Shown: piece after piece, positions 23,979-32,466 of the stretch | Numbering within the stretch: position 1 is the first letter of the stretch | Layout: each line of letters opens with the position of its first letter | NCBI GenBank assembly: GCA_036265385.1 | Contig: DATAPD010000067.1 | Location: forward strand, 62,001 to 126,000 | Origin: DATAPD01 sp036265385 | GTDB lineage: Bacteria; Acidobacteriota; Terriglobia; Terriglobales; Acidobacteriaceae | Direction: 5' to 3' | DNA: 64,000 nucleotides | Position numbers and translations under genes: made by a program | The notes under the pieces: model-generated | Seen by the model: only the letters and a program-made list of their open reading frames with translations | Told to the model about the DNA's origin: nothing | Database searches by the model: none

Positions 23979-24629
23979 TTAACGTGATGCAGGGCATTTC
24001 GCGATCCCATCGTCTTGCCAGGTGTTGCCACAGTTGTGGCAGGTCCAATTGAATCTCTGGACGGAGCTTGCCGATGTTTCTCCGTGAGCCAGGTTTTTGA
24101 AGATCACATCCTGTGATCGGCACACAGGGCAGCATACGGCGGTATCAGGAATCTCTACTTGTTCGCTAGCGGGTTCGTCTTTCGGAAAATAGTCACGCAT
24201 GGCTTCGTTCGCCCAAAAAAAGCCGATGCGCATGATCTGAACACTGACACCTTTTGAGAAGTCTGACGTAACTTCATCCACGCCAGTAGCCTTTTCAGGA
24301 CCCATGAAAAACGGGATCCCGGCCCGATCGAGTAACCATTGCAACTTGAGTGCATCAGACACGCTCCACACCGAACAAATTTGGACGAGTTCGCGATCTT
24401 CGGCGTAGGGGGAATCAGGCGAAGGCTCGGGTCTTGGTGGAGGAGGCGGTGGTTCTTCTTCTTCCGGAGGTATCAGTAATCGCCGCTGAGAGACTTCCGA
24501 CGCGAGTACCTGCTGAGCGATTTCAGTTAACTTAGAGCTCTGCCTCGCGATGGAGATGAGCTCGCCATCAGTCATTGCGCGATAGTGCGCAGAAAGTCTC
24601 AACCACTCAAGGGATGACTCCGGGGCCAT
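23979..24629 (-). CDS. DUF2007-like domain plus C-terminal zinc ribbon protein
   Basis: About 216 residues from ATG 24629. The N-terminal helices (TDGELISIARQSSKLTEIAQ) are followed by a charged Glu/Pro linker (about 70-90). A middle domain (ELVQICSVWSVSDALKLQWL, then AGIPFFMGPE) resembles the putative signal-transducing DUF2007 family. The C-terminal zinc ribbon has CCPVCRSQDV and WTCHNCGNTW. The function is unknown; it sits between plsX and fabD in the lipid cluster, but gaps of 74 and 184 nt on either side weaken an operon argument. Confidence 0.65.
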   Translation of the reverse strand: MAPESSLEWLRLSAHYRAMTDGELISIARQSSKLTEIAQQVLASEVSQRRLLIPPEEEEPPPPPPRPEPSPDSPYAEDRELVQICSVWSVSDALKLQWLLDRAGIPFFMGPEKATGVDEVTSDFSKGVSVQIMRIGFFWANEAMRDYFPKDEPASEQVEIPDTAVCCPVCRSQDVIFKNLAHGETSASSVQRFNWTCHNCGNTWQDDGIAKCPASR

Positions 24630-24703
24630 GGCGACGGCATGATATACCGCCTGGGAACAAGCCAATAAGTTGACTTAGAAACCTCTGACGCCAGTTAGTC
24701 AGG

Positions 24704-25735
24704 CTATTCGGCAGCAGAGGCCACCCTTGCCGGGTGGATTGCAGCTACGCCCTTTTCAATTGCTTCGTTGATACGCCGGTCGGAGAATTCGGAGGCGACG
24801 CGGACGGCGTTTTTGATGGCGTTGGTATTGGAAGATCCGTGAGTGATGAAGCAGACTCCCTTGACGCCGAGTAAAGGCGCGCCACCATATTCGGTGTGAT
24901 CGAGGCGCTTTTTGAAGTCGGAGAAAGCGTTGCGGGAGAGCATGGCACCGACCTGGCGCGTGATGGTGGCTTTCAAAGTTTCACGCAACACGGAACGCAC
25001 TAAGTTGGCAACGCCCTCAGAAGTTTTTAGAGCAACGTTGCCGACGAATCCGTCAGCCACGATGACGTCGGTCTTGCCGCTGTAAATGTCGCGCCCTTCG
25101 ACATTGCCGATGAAGTTGATAGGCAATTGTTTCAGCAGTTCGAACGCAGCGAGCGTCAGGTCGTTGCCTTTGTTTTCTTCCTCACCAATCGAGAGCAGTC
25201 CGATGCGGGGACGACGCGTTCCGAACATGCTTCGGAAATAGGTTTCGCCCATCACAGCGAATTGTTCAAGGTTGTGCGGTTTGCAATCGACGTTTGCGCC
25301 GACATCGAGGAGAGCAGCGGCAGTTCCAAGAGCCGTGGGAAATACGGCGGCGAGAGCAGGACGATCAACACCAGGGAGCATTCCGAGGATGATGCGTGCG
25401 ATCACCATGGCGGCACCGGTGTTTCCGGCAGTGACGAAGGCTTGGGCGTGTCCATCGCGGACGAGACGAAGACCGACGCGGATGGAAGAATCGCGCTTGG
25501 CACGCATAGCCTGCGCGGCCTTGTCGTCCATGGTGATGACTTCGCTGGCGTGAACGACTTCGATGGGAAGGCGGCGAGATCCCGGATAGCGTTCGAGATC
25601 AGCCTTGAGACGGTCCTGTGGACCGACGAGAAGTACGCGAATGCCGAAGTGACGTGCGGCTTGAAGGGCGCCTTCGATTTCCGGCTTGGGCGCCCGATCC
25701 GAACCCATCGCGTCCAGGGCTATGGTGCTGGGCAT
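24704..25735 (-). CDS. plsX: Phosphate acyltransferase
   Basis: 343 residues. The N-terminal IALDAMGSDRAP signature, AGNTGAAM near residue 100, LLDVGANVDCKPHNLEQFA near 140-158 and GFVGNVALKTSEG near 230 are diagnostic of PlsX. It makes acyl-phosphate from acyl-ACP for phosphatidic acid synthesis by PlsY at the membrane. It begins 12 nt after the rpmF stop codon, the widely conserved rpmF-plsX pairing. Confidence 0.95.
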   Translation of the reverse strand: MPSTIALDAMGSDRAPKPEIEGALQAARHFGIRVLLVGPQDRLKADLERYPGSRRLPIEVVHASEVITMDDKAAQAMRAKRDSSIRVGLRLVRDGHAQAFVTAGNTGAAMVIARIILGMLPGVDRPALAAVFPTALGTAAALLDVGANVDCKPHNLEQFAVMGETYFRSMFGTRRPRIGLLSIGEEENKGNDLTLAAFELLKQLPINFIGNVEGRDIYSGKTDVIVADGFVGNVALKTSEGVANLVRSVLRETLKATITRQVGAMLSRNAFSDFKKRLDHTEYGGAPLLGVKGVCFITHGSSNTNAIKNAVRVASEFSDRRINEAIEKGVAAIHPARVASAAE

Positions 25736-25747
25736 CGAGGGAAGAGT

Positions 25748-25933
25748 TTAAGCTTTCTCTTCGACAGTGACGACTTCGCGGCCCTTGTAGTAGCCGCACT
25801 TGGCGCAGGCGCGATGCGGCATTTTCTTCTCGTGGCAATTCGGGCACTCGGAGAGTGAGTGTTTGGATAAAGCATCGTGAGCGCGGCGCGTCGATGTACG
25901 TTTCTTCGAGTGCCGCCGTTTTGGATTAGGCAT
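25748..25933 (-). CDS. rpmF: 50S ribosomal protein L32
   Basis: 61 residues from ATG 25933 (MPNPKRRHSKKRTSTRRAHD). The Cys4 zinc-binding form is retained (CPNCHEKKMPHRACAKC, about residues 31-47). Full length. Located between yceD and plsX as in many bacteria. Confidence 0.95.
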   Translation of the reverse strand: MPNPKRRHSKKRTSTRRAHDALSKHSLSECPNCHEKKMPHRACAKCGYYKGREVVTVEEKA

Positions 25934-26098
25934 GATTCCTCGCAAGGCGCGGACTCTTTAGCCGGAGGCAGCGCCGAAAAGATTTTACAATGCAGCTTAG
26001 AGCTTCCGATTCCAGTTGCGGGTTTCGAGTTTCAGGTTTCGAGTGTTCGGGAAGAGCACCCAATGGTTTGCTCGAAACGGGAAAATCGCAACTGTCGT

Positions 26099-26200
26099 CG
26101 GTCGTCCCTACGGGACTCGGTTCATTTATTGGTTCAAGTCCCCAGGACTTCCGTCCTGGGCTAACCTGTTTCGCCCTTGCGGGCTTTATTTGTGCTACGA
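26099..26200. repeat. Dispersed repeat between yceD and rpmF
   Basis: TCGTCCCTACGGGACT, then the palindromic CCCAGGACTTCCGTCCTGGG and TTTCGCCCTTGCGGGC. The same three-part composite recurs at 28290-28370. The rest of 25934-26312 has no gene. Confidence 0.65.
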
Positions 26201-26312
26201 GAACTATCTGGAGCAATGCCGCCTACTCATGTTCTGCAGCAATGCCGCCTACTGAAAGATGAGCTTCGAGAGCTGTCCATCACGCCAGTCCTTACTCTCA
26301 AAGCTTCCGGTG

Positions 26313-26864
26313 CTACTGATCCAGCTTGGTACGAAGATCTTTCAAAGCTTCCCAGCGCGGGTCTGCTACTTCTTGCGCGCAGGAGCACTGCTCATGGTTC
26401 AGATTCTTCCCACACACAGCGCACAGTCCCTTGCAATCTTCGCGGCAGAGAGTGCGCAGCGGCACACTTAAGAGGACCTGCTCGCGCAAAACATCTTCAA
26501 GCAACAAACCTTCGCCCTGATAGTAGCCGATTTCGGCATCGGTGCCTGAGACGGACTGTTCTTCGTCGCCGCCGTCAGTCCCCTGAGGACGATAGAGCAG
26601 GTCGAACTTACGATCGACCGGCTGAACGACCGGTTCGAGACAGCGCGCGCAGACGAGCTCGAGCGTAGTGGCTAAAGCTCCTTGCAAGCGGATGTCTTTG
26701 AGAACCTTGTGCTTGCTGTGATGTTCTTCGACCAGGTCGGCGCGGCCATCGCTTTTTAACGGCGTGCGCTGTTGGACGTCCTCGCCGAAGTCAATTATGC
26801 CGGGAGTGAACTCCTCGTCAAAGTTGACGGGACGGCGTTCCAACTCGTGGATTTCGATGAACAT
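26313..26864 (-). CDS. yceD: YceD/DUF177 family protein
   Basis: 183 residues. The DUF177 pattern is present: N-terminal LERRPVNFDEEF, central LELVCARCLEPV (Cys-x2-Cys) and C-terminal LCREDCKGLCAVCGKNLNHEQC. Family members are linked to 23S rRNA or ribosome biogenesis and precede rpmF. Here a 380-nt gap containing dispersed repeats separates it from rpmF. Confidence 0.9.
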   Translation of the reverse strand: MFIEIHELERRPVNFDEEFTPGIIDFGEDVQQRTPLKSDGRADLVEEHHSKHKVLKDIRLQGALATTLELVCARCLEPVVQPVDRKFDLLYRPQGTDGGDEEQSVSGTDAEIGYYQGEGLLLEDVLREQVLLSVPLRTLCREDCKGLCAVCGKNLNHEQCSCAQEVADPRWEALKDLRTKLDQ

Positions 26865-27085
26865 CGGTACCTCCGCGCCCCTCTAACCGATACCGCGAAG
26901 GCCCGCGGAAGTACGCACAGAGGCGTAAATCTCGAGGGAGCAATATTTAAGAATAAAGGGGCTGGGAAGGGGTGTCAAGAAAAGGGGCGGGCAGGGTCCC
27001 GCGGCGCGAAGTTGGGCTTAGCCCTTCAAACAGCAGCGATTCTGAAGATCGCACGTGGTTCGTCGCATCTGATACAAGAACTCCC

Positions 27086-28237
27086 ATGCTTACAAACCAA
27101 CGCCACCTTTTCGACATTCCTGACGATGTTGCGTATCTGAATTGCGCCTATATGTCTCCGCTGATGAAGCCGGCGGTTGAGGCAGGAAGGGCCGGGCTAG
27201 AGAGGAAGACGCGTCCGTGGCAGATCAAAGCGGAAGATTTCTTTTCGGAAGCGGATTTGTTGCGCACTTCTGGCGCGAAGTTATTTGGCTGCGAGACGCA
27301 GGACCTAGCGATTGTTCCGTCGGCGAGTTATGGCGTGGCGACGGCGGCATTGAATTTGCCCGTTAAGAAGGGGCAGGAAATCCTGGTTCTGGCCGAGCAG
27401 TTTCCTTCGAACTATTACCCATGGGATCGAGTGGCGCGGGAAGCTGGAGCGGAGTTGAAGTTTGTCGAGTGGCCAGAGGACGGAAATTGGACGGCGGCGG
27501 TGCTTCGAGAACTGCGCGATGGGGTTGCGATCGCGGCATTGCCGAACGTGCAGTGGACGAGCGGCGGACTGCTTGATCTGGCAAAAATTGGAAGTGAATG
27601 CCGCAAGGTCGGAGCGGCGCTGGCGCTCGATCTGACGCAGTCGCTTGGGGTGTATCCGTTCGACGTGAAGACGGTGCAGCCCGATTTTGCGGTGGCGGCG
27701 ACTTATAAATGGTTACTGGGGCCGTATTCGCTGGGATTGTTGTATGTGTCTCCGAAGTGGCAGGGAGGGAAGCCCCTTGAAGAGAATTGGATCCAGCGGT
27801 CCAATGCGCGTGATTTTTCGTCGCTAATTGTTTACACCGACGGATATGACGAGGGGGCGCGGCGATTTGATATGGGAGAACGGGCGAATTTTGCGCTGCT
27901 TCCGGCGGCGAAACGCGCGATCGAGCAAATATTGGAATGGGGTGTGGCGGAGATATCGGCGGCGTCCGGTGCGCATAATCAATGGTTGGCGGAGCGTGCG
28001 CGGGAGTTGGGATTCAGTTGTCTCGAAGAACCGTTGCGTGCGCCGCATTATTTGTGTCTGCGGGCGGAGGGAAGATCGTTGTCCGGGTTGGTGGAAGCGT
28101 TCGCCAAGGTGAACGTGTTCGTAAGTGTGCGAGGAAGTTCGATTCGCATTACGCCGCACGTGTACAACACGGCGCGAGACCTCGAGCGATTGGTCGGTGT
28201 TTTGAAAGGGCAGGTTCAGCCGTCCCTACGGTACTGA
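27086..28237 (+). CDS. Class V aminotransferase / cysteine desulfurase-like PLP enzyme
   Basis: 383 residues from ATG 27086 (MLTNQRHLFDIPDDVAYLN). A fold-type I PLP enzyme: LNCAYMSPLMKPAVEAG near the N-terminus, VPSASYGVATAAL (cofactor phosphate region, about 78-90), ALDLTQSLGVYPFD with the PLP-binding Asp near 180-193, and the Schiff-base lysine in ATYKWLLGPYSLG near residue 208. It lacks the mobile-loop cysteine of true cysteine desulfurases, so isopenicillin-epimerase-like or kynureninase-like chemistry is more likely. The substrate is not known. Confidence 0.8.
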   Translation: MLTNQRHLFDIPDDVAYLNCAYMSPLMKPAVEAGRAGLERKTRPWQIKAEDFFSEADLLRTSGAKLFGCETQDLAIVPSASYGVATAALNLPVKKGQEILVLAEQFPSNYYPWDRVAREAGAELKFVEWPEDGNWTAAVLRELRDGVAIAALPNVQWTSGGLLDLAKIGSECRKVGAALALDLTQSLGVYPFDVKTVQPDFAVAATYKWLLGPYSLGLLYVSPKWQGGKPLEENWIQRSNARDFSSLIVYTDGYDEGARRFDMGERANFALLPAAKRAIEQILEWGVAEISAASGAHNQWLAERARELGFSCLEEPLRAPHYLCLRAEGRSLSGLVEAFAKVNVFVSVRGSSIRITPHVYNTARDLERLVGVLKGQVQPSLRY

Positions 28238-28370
28238 GTGGGGGTGACTGGAGAACCGGCGCTAAAGCGCCGGGCTATTTTCGTGCCGTCCCTGACGGGA
28301 CTGGTTGTGTTTTGACTGGCTAACCCAGGACTTCCGTCCTGGGCTTTCCTGTTTCGCCCTAACGGGCTGG
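28212..28370. repeat. Composite dispersed hairpin repeat
   Basis: CAGCCGTCCCTACGG, then CCGGCGCTAAAGCGCCGGGC, then CCCAGGACTTCCGTCCTGGG and TTTCGCCCTAACGGGCTGG. Three short palindromes lie in a row between convergent genes. Confidence 0.7.
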
Positions 28371-28438
28371 GGCGATTTGAGGATTGCGGATTCCCTCCTT
28401 GCTCCGCTTCGCTCGCGTGTCGGAATGACAAGGGAAAC

Positions 28439-30571
28439 TTAAGAGCTTAGGATAGGCAGCTTCCTCACGCGTTTTTTAGTGGCGGCGAATATTGCGTTGC
28501 AAATCGCCGGGGCGAGTGGCGGAATCGATGGCTCGCCGATTCCTGTTGGTGATTCGGTGCTCTGCACGAAATAAGCCTCGACTTTCGGACATTCGTTCAT
28601 GCGAATCGGCGAGTACTCATCGAAGTTGGCTTGCACGGTCCGGCCTTTGTCGATGGTGATTTGGGCGCGCAGAGCATTCGCCAATCCGTAGACGATCCCG
28701 CCCTGGATTTGTTGCTCGAGGATCGCGGGGTTCACAACCTGGCCGCAATCCGTGACTGCGACGACGCGGTGAACTTTCGGTTTGTTGCCTTCCATTGAGA
28801 TTTCGACGACTTCCGCCATGTAGGTAGAGAAGCATCCGAAGCAGGCGACGCCGCGATGGTGTCCAGCGGGAAGCGGCTGCCCCCATCCAGATTTATGGCG
28901 AACCATCTCGAGGACGGCTTTCATCCGAGCTGGATGCCAAGTGGCATCGAAGTATTTGATCTCGGTGTCTTTCGAAAGAATGTGCAGTCGATACTCGAGA
29001 GGATCTTTTCCCGCAGCGGCGGCGAGTTCGTCGATGAAACTTTCGCTCGCGAAACCGACTTGAAGAGCGTAGACCGCACGCATCCAGGCAAGCGGAATGG
29101 CAGACTCTGTCTGCACATACTCCAGAGAAGCGTTCGCGAATGGATAGACGAGCGGCGCTTCATCTTTCAAGTCAGGATCGACACCACCTTCGATGGGATA
29201 TCCTTTTTGCGCGCTGATCGATGGTGCGATGATGCGATGCGTGAAGGCGGCGGGATAGCCTTCGCTGTCCAGTGAAGCGGTGAGTTTATGGAAGCTCGAT
29301 GGACGATAGGGAGAGTTCTTCATATCGTCTTCGCGGGTCCACATGACCTTCACGGGACCATTGATTGCTTTGGAAACGAGCGCTGCTTCGACGGCGTAGT
29401 CGTGCTCGAGACGTCGGCCGAATCCTCCACCCATGAGAGTGACGTTCACAATGACTTTCTCGGGCGGGAGGCTGAGCAATTGGGCTACGGTGTCACGACA
29501 ATCTTGCGGGACCTGTGTAGGCGCCCACATCTCGAGCTTCGAACCCTGAAAGTGAGCGGTGCAGTTCCCGGGCTCCATGGGAGCATGGCACATGAAGGGA
29601 AGCTCGTATTCGGCCGTGTGGCGGCGTCCGGCCGCGGAAGTGACATTGCCGGCAGAATAAAGAGACACGCTCTTTCCGTCGGTGGCTTTTTTCAGTCCAT
29701 CCATTACAGCGGCAGAAGTGAGGTCCTTGTGTGGGCCTTCATCCCAAGTGACTTTCAGAGCGCGGCGACCTTCCATTGCTGCCCAGATGCTATCGGCAAC
29801 GACGGCGACGGATGAATCGCCGATCTTGCCGACGTAAGTGACACCGGAAACCTGCTTCGCGGCACCGTCATCGAAATTGGCTACCTTGCCCCCGAACACG
29901 GGGCAACGTTCGAGAAACGCATACTTCATGCCAGGGAGGCGGAAGTCGATTCCGAATTCCGCGGTGCCATTCGTTTTGGAAGGTGTATCGATACGAGGCA
30001 AGCGGGTACCGACAATCTTGTAATCGGCAGGCTTTTTCAGAGGTGCGTCCGTTGGAACTGCAAGCGTAGCTGCCTTTGACGCCAGTTCGCCGTAAGTGGC
30101 TTTGCGATTGGTTGGCGTATGGATCACCGCGCCGTTCTCGGCTTTGCACGTATCGCGTCCAACACTCCATTGCAGAGCAGCGGCGGAGATGAGCATCTCC
30201 CGGGCGGTTGCTCCAGCCTTGCGCATCGGGTCCCAAGTTGTGCGGACGCTAGCGCTGCCACCGGTGCTCTGGTCTCCGAACAGCGTACTTGCGCCAGCCT
30301 GCTCGATGCGAATCGTCTTCCAGTCCGCGTCGAGTTCTTCGGCGAGGATCATGGGGAGGGCGGTGCGGACACCTTGGCCCATTTCCGATCGCGCGACGAC
30401 GACTGTAATTTTGTTGTCGGGCGTGATTTTCAGATATGCATTCGGGGAGAACGCTTCGCCTACGCCGCTTCTGCGAGCATTCGAGTTGTGCTTCAAATAG
30501 AATCCAATCACAAGGCCAGTTCCGCCAACGACACCGGCTGTCAGAAAACCTCTGCGGGAGAGATCGCTCAT
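28439..30571 (-). CDS. Molybdopterin-binding subunit, isoquinoline 1-oxidoreductase-like
   Basis: 710 residues, xanthine-dehydrogenase superfamily large subunit. The twin-arginine signal (LSRRGFLTAGVVGGTG) marks periplasmic export. Molybdopterin-binding segments include GQGVRTALPMILAEELD (about 66-82), MGGGFGRRLEHDYAVEA (about 380-396) and the C-terminal GIGEPSIPPLAPAICNAIFA carrying the catalytic-type Glu. The IorB-like split of the molybdenum subunit with its own Tat signal and a separate small 2Fe-2S subunit is typical of this group. It oxidises an N-heterocycle or aldehyde, substrate unknown. Its start overlaps the 2Fe-2S gene by 4 nt (ATGA). Confidence 0.88.
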   Translation of the reverse strand: MSDLSRRGFLTAGVVGGTGLVIGFYLKHNSNARRSGVGEAFSPNAYLKITPDNKITVVVARSEMGQGVRTALPMILAEELDADWKTIRIEQAGASTLFGDQSTGGSASVRTTWDPMRKAGATAREMLISAAALQWSVGRDTCKAENGAVIHTPTNRKATYGELASKAATLAVPTDAPLKKPADYKIVGTRLPRIDTPSKTNGTAEFGIDFRLPGMKYAFLERCPVFGGKVANFDDGAAKQVSGVTYVGKIGDSSVAVVADSIWAAMEGRRALKVTWDEGPHKDLTSAAVMDGLKKATDGKSVSLYSAGNVTSAAGRRHTAEYELPFMCHAPMEPGNCTAHFQGSKLEMWAPTQVPQDCRDTVAQLLSLPPEKVIVNVTLMGGGFGRRLEHDYAVEAALVSKAINGPVKVMWTREDDMKNSPYRPSSFHKLTASLDSEGYPAAFTHRIIAPSISAQKGYPIEGGVDPDLKDEAPLVYPFANASLEYVQTESAIPLAWMRAVYALQVGFASESFIDELAAAAGKDPLEYRLHILSKDTEIKYFDATWHPARMKAVLEMVRHKSGWGQPLPAGHHRGVACFGCFSTYMAEVVEISMEGNKPKVHRVVAVTDCGQVVNPAILEQQIQGGIVYGLANALRAQITIDKGRTVQANFDEYSPIRMNECPKVEAYFVQSTESPTGIGEPSIPPLAPAICNAIFAATKKRVRKLPILSS

Positions 30572-31035
30572 TGCGCACCTCCTGCATTGGAGGCGCGGAC
30601 AATTGCTTTCCGAATGCGCTCGTAAGTGCCGCAGCGGCAGAGATTGCCGGACATCATTCCGGTGATTTGGTCTTCTGTAGGCTTAGGAGTCTTCGCGAGC
30701 AAGGCAGCGGCCGCCATGATCTGTCCGCTCTGGCAATAGCCGCATTGAGGAACTTCTTCGGCGATCCACGCCTGTTGCAGCGGATGAGGACCGTTTGTTG
30801 AAAGGCCTTCAATCGTCGTGATCTGCTTTCCTGCAACTTGCGAGACGGAGGTGATGCAGGAGCGGGTCGCGGCTCCATCGACATGCACCATGCAAGCGCC
30901 GCACAATCCGGCACCGCATCCGTACTTAGTGCCGGTTAACTGTAGTGAATCGCGCAAAACCCAAAGCAGCGGTGTGTCCGGTGACACGTTCACTTTCTTA
31001 TCGCTGCCATTCACACGAAGTGAGAGTTCAGCCAT
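30568..31035 (-). CDS. 2Fe-2S subunit, isoquinoline 1-oxidoreductase alpha-like
   Basis: 155 residues from ATG 31035. The plant-type ferredoxin motif CGAGLCGACMVHVDG near residues 42-56 and the second cluster motifs CGYCQSGQ near 103 and LCRCGTYERI near 139 are complete. It carries electrons from the molybdenum subunit encoded immediately downstream. With no signal of its own, it is probably co-exported with the Tat-bearing large subunit. No FAD subunit is present, consistent with the IorAB type using an external acceptor such as a cytochrome. Confidence 0.9.
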   Translation of the reverse strand: MAELSLRVNGSDKKVNVSPDTPLLWVLRDSLQLTGTKYGCGAGLCGACMVHVDGAATRSCITSVSQVAGKQITTIEGLSTNGPHPLQQAWIAEEVPQCGYCQSGQIMAAAALLAKTPKPTEDQITGMMSGNLCRCGTYERIRKAIVRASNAGGAQ

Positions 31036-31122
31036 GGCATCCCCGATTGAGGTTTTTGTAGGGAGCAATGGTAATAGAAAAGCGCAGAAAAGCCGAATTG
31101 TGTGGAGTGGTGGCTGGCTTCG

Positions 31123-31836
31123 CTACTTGATCTGCGCGGCCTTCGATTGAGCGAGTGCGGCGGACTCGGTTGCGGGGTTCTCTTTCTGGATCTGCTCGTA
31201 AATCCGCTTGGCTTCGAGCGGCTGCTGCTTTTGCATGTATAGATCAGCTAATTCGAATTGGACGGTCACCTTGCTGACTGTGTTGGTGGGCTTGTCGCTG
31301 AGTTGCTTATAGATGTCGATGGCCTGCGCTTCTTTTTTGTCTTTGCGGTAGACGGAAGCGAGAGTGAACTTGGCCATAGAAGAGAGATCTTTGTTAAAAA
31401 CCGAGCTTACTGTTTGGAGGTCTTTTTCAGCTGCGGAGTAGTCACCCAAGTTTGCGGAGGAGACTCCCAGAAGGTAGCGAGCGACATCCGCACTGCGCGT
31501 GTGGGAGAACTTATTGACGATTTCCTGATACTGCTTGCGGGCATCTGTATCGCGCTCGGTCGCAGACGCAAAGCTCGGAAAACCGGGTTGCGGAGGCATG
31601 TTCGCCGGACGAATGGGCGTTTCTGAAGTACGGATGGCCTGGCTAAGGGCCAAGCTGGCTTTTTCTTCCTGGCCGCTCAGATAGAAGTAGGTTCCGATCA
31701 CGATAGCGGCGACGACGATAATCGCGATCGCGGCGGTGGTCAAAATGGAGCGGTGCTGAACAGTCCAGTCAGCTTTATCGATGATCGTACGACTGAACTT
31801 GTCTTGTTTCAGGGAATGTCGTGTTTCTGCGCGCAC
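31123..31836 (-). CDS. TPR membrane protein (YfgM/TPR_21-like)
   Basis: 237 residues. An N-terminal cytoplasmic stretch is followed by one membrane helix (about 32-50, LTTAAIAIIVVAAIVIGTYF). A TPR array follows: ARYLLGVSSANLGDYSAAEK, KFTLASVYRKDKKEAQAIDI, QFELADLYMQKQQPLEAKRI. The layout matches YfgM-type proteins that act with the periplasmic chaperone network, but sequence identity cannot be judged here. An intervening stretch (about 75-95, PPQPGFPSFASATERD) is low in structure. Confidence 0.75.
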   Translation of the reverse strand: MRAETRHSLKQDKFSRTIIDKADWTVQHRSILTTAAIAIIVVAAIVIGTYFYLSGQEEKASLALSQAIRTSETPIRPANMPPQPGFPSFASATERDTDARKQYQEIVNKFSHTRSADVARYLLGVSSANLGDYSAAEKDLQTVSSVFNKDLSSMAKFTLASVYRKDKKEAQAIDIYKQLSDKPTNTVSKVTVQFELADLYMQKQQPLEAKRIYEQIQKENPATESAALAQSKAAQIK

Positions 31837-31918
31837 GGAATCCTTCTAAGGAAGAACGGTGGGTTGGTGATTCATCAGTTTAGCAGGGTAAAAAAGAGAG
31901 CGTCAAAGCGGCGGTAGA

Positions 31919-31947
31919 AGAAAACCGCCACGGGTGAGTGGCGGTTT
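31919..31947 (-). terminator. Rho-independent terminator after the DksA-type gene
   Basis: Perfect 9-bp stem AACCGCCAC / GTGGCGGTT (31923-31931, 31938-31946). On the minus strand the stem is followed by TTTTCTTC. It lies 22-50 nt past the DksA-type stop codon. Confidence 0.85.
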
Positions 31948-31970
31948 GGATTGTTGTCCGTCGAAATCGA

Positions 31971-32339
31971 TTAGCGCGTAGCCGTCTCGAGCTCTCCTTT
32001 TTCCAGTTTCTCCTGGCATTCGATGCAGTGGCGGGTCCAAGGAACGGCTTCCAATCGCTTGGTGTTGATCTCTTTACCGCACGACACGCATTCCCCGAAT
32101 GTACCTTCACGGATGCGGCTTAGAGCGGCTTCCACCATCTGGAGAAGCTGGCGGTCATTATTGCTCTGTGAAAAGAGGAATTCTTTGGTGTAGGAACTGG
32201 CTGCGCGATCGGCGATATCCTGCGCGGAATCTTCATCGGCGGTCCTACCATCCTGTTCGTTCCGCACAACTGTTCTGCGGAGCTCCTGTTGGCGCGTTTC
32301 GAGTCGTTTTTTGAAAGCTTCCAGTTTCTTCTTATCCAT
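31971..32339 (-). CDS. DksA/TraR-family zinc-finger protein
   Basis: 122 residues. An N-terminal coiled coil (about 1-75, with LEAFKKRLETRQQELRRTVV) precedes the C4 zinc finger CVSCG...CIEC (about 85-112). The spacing and length fit the DksA/TraR family that binds the RNA polymerase secondary channel. The coiled-coil tip carries Asp/Glu residues (DEDSAQDIADRA), similar in position to the DksA tip aspartates. Cytoplasmic transcription regulator; monocistronic with its own terminator. Confidence 0.88.
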   Translation of the reverse strand: MDKKKLEAFKKRLETRQQELRRTVVRNEQDGRTADEDSAQDIADRAASSYTKEFLFSQSNNDRQLLQMVEAALSRIREGTFGECVSCGKEINTKRLEAVPWTRHCIECQEKLEKGELETATR

Positions 32340-32466
32340 GTAAGTCTGACCTGGTTGAGGCGAAGCCTCCCAGAACCTCTCCTATACTATTAGGCAAACA
32401 AAAATGATATGCGCTCAATTTGAGACGCGTCAACTGCTCCTCGGGTTGCGCTTTCCGGATGCAAAG

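Noticed and set aside
25127..25858. 243-codon plus-strand ORF
   Set aside because: Antisense to plsX and rpmF, both firmly identified.
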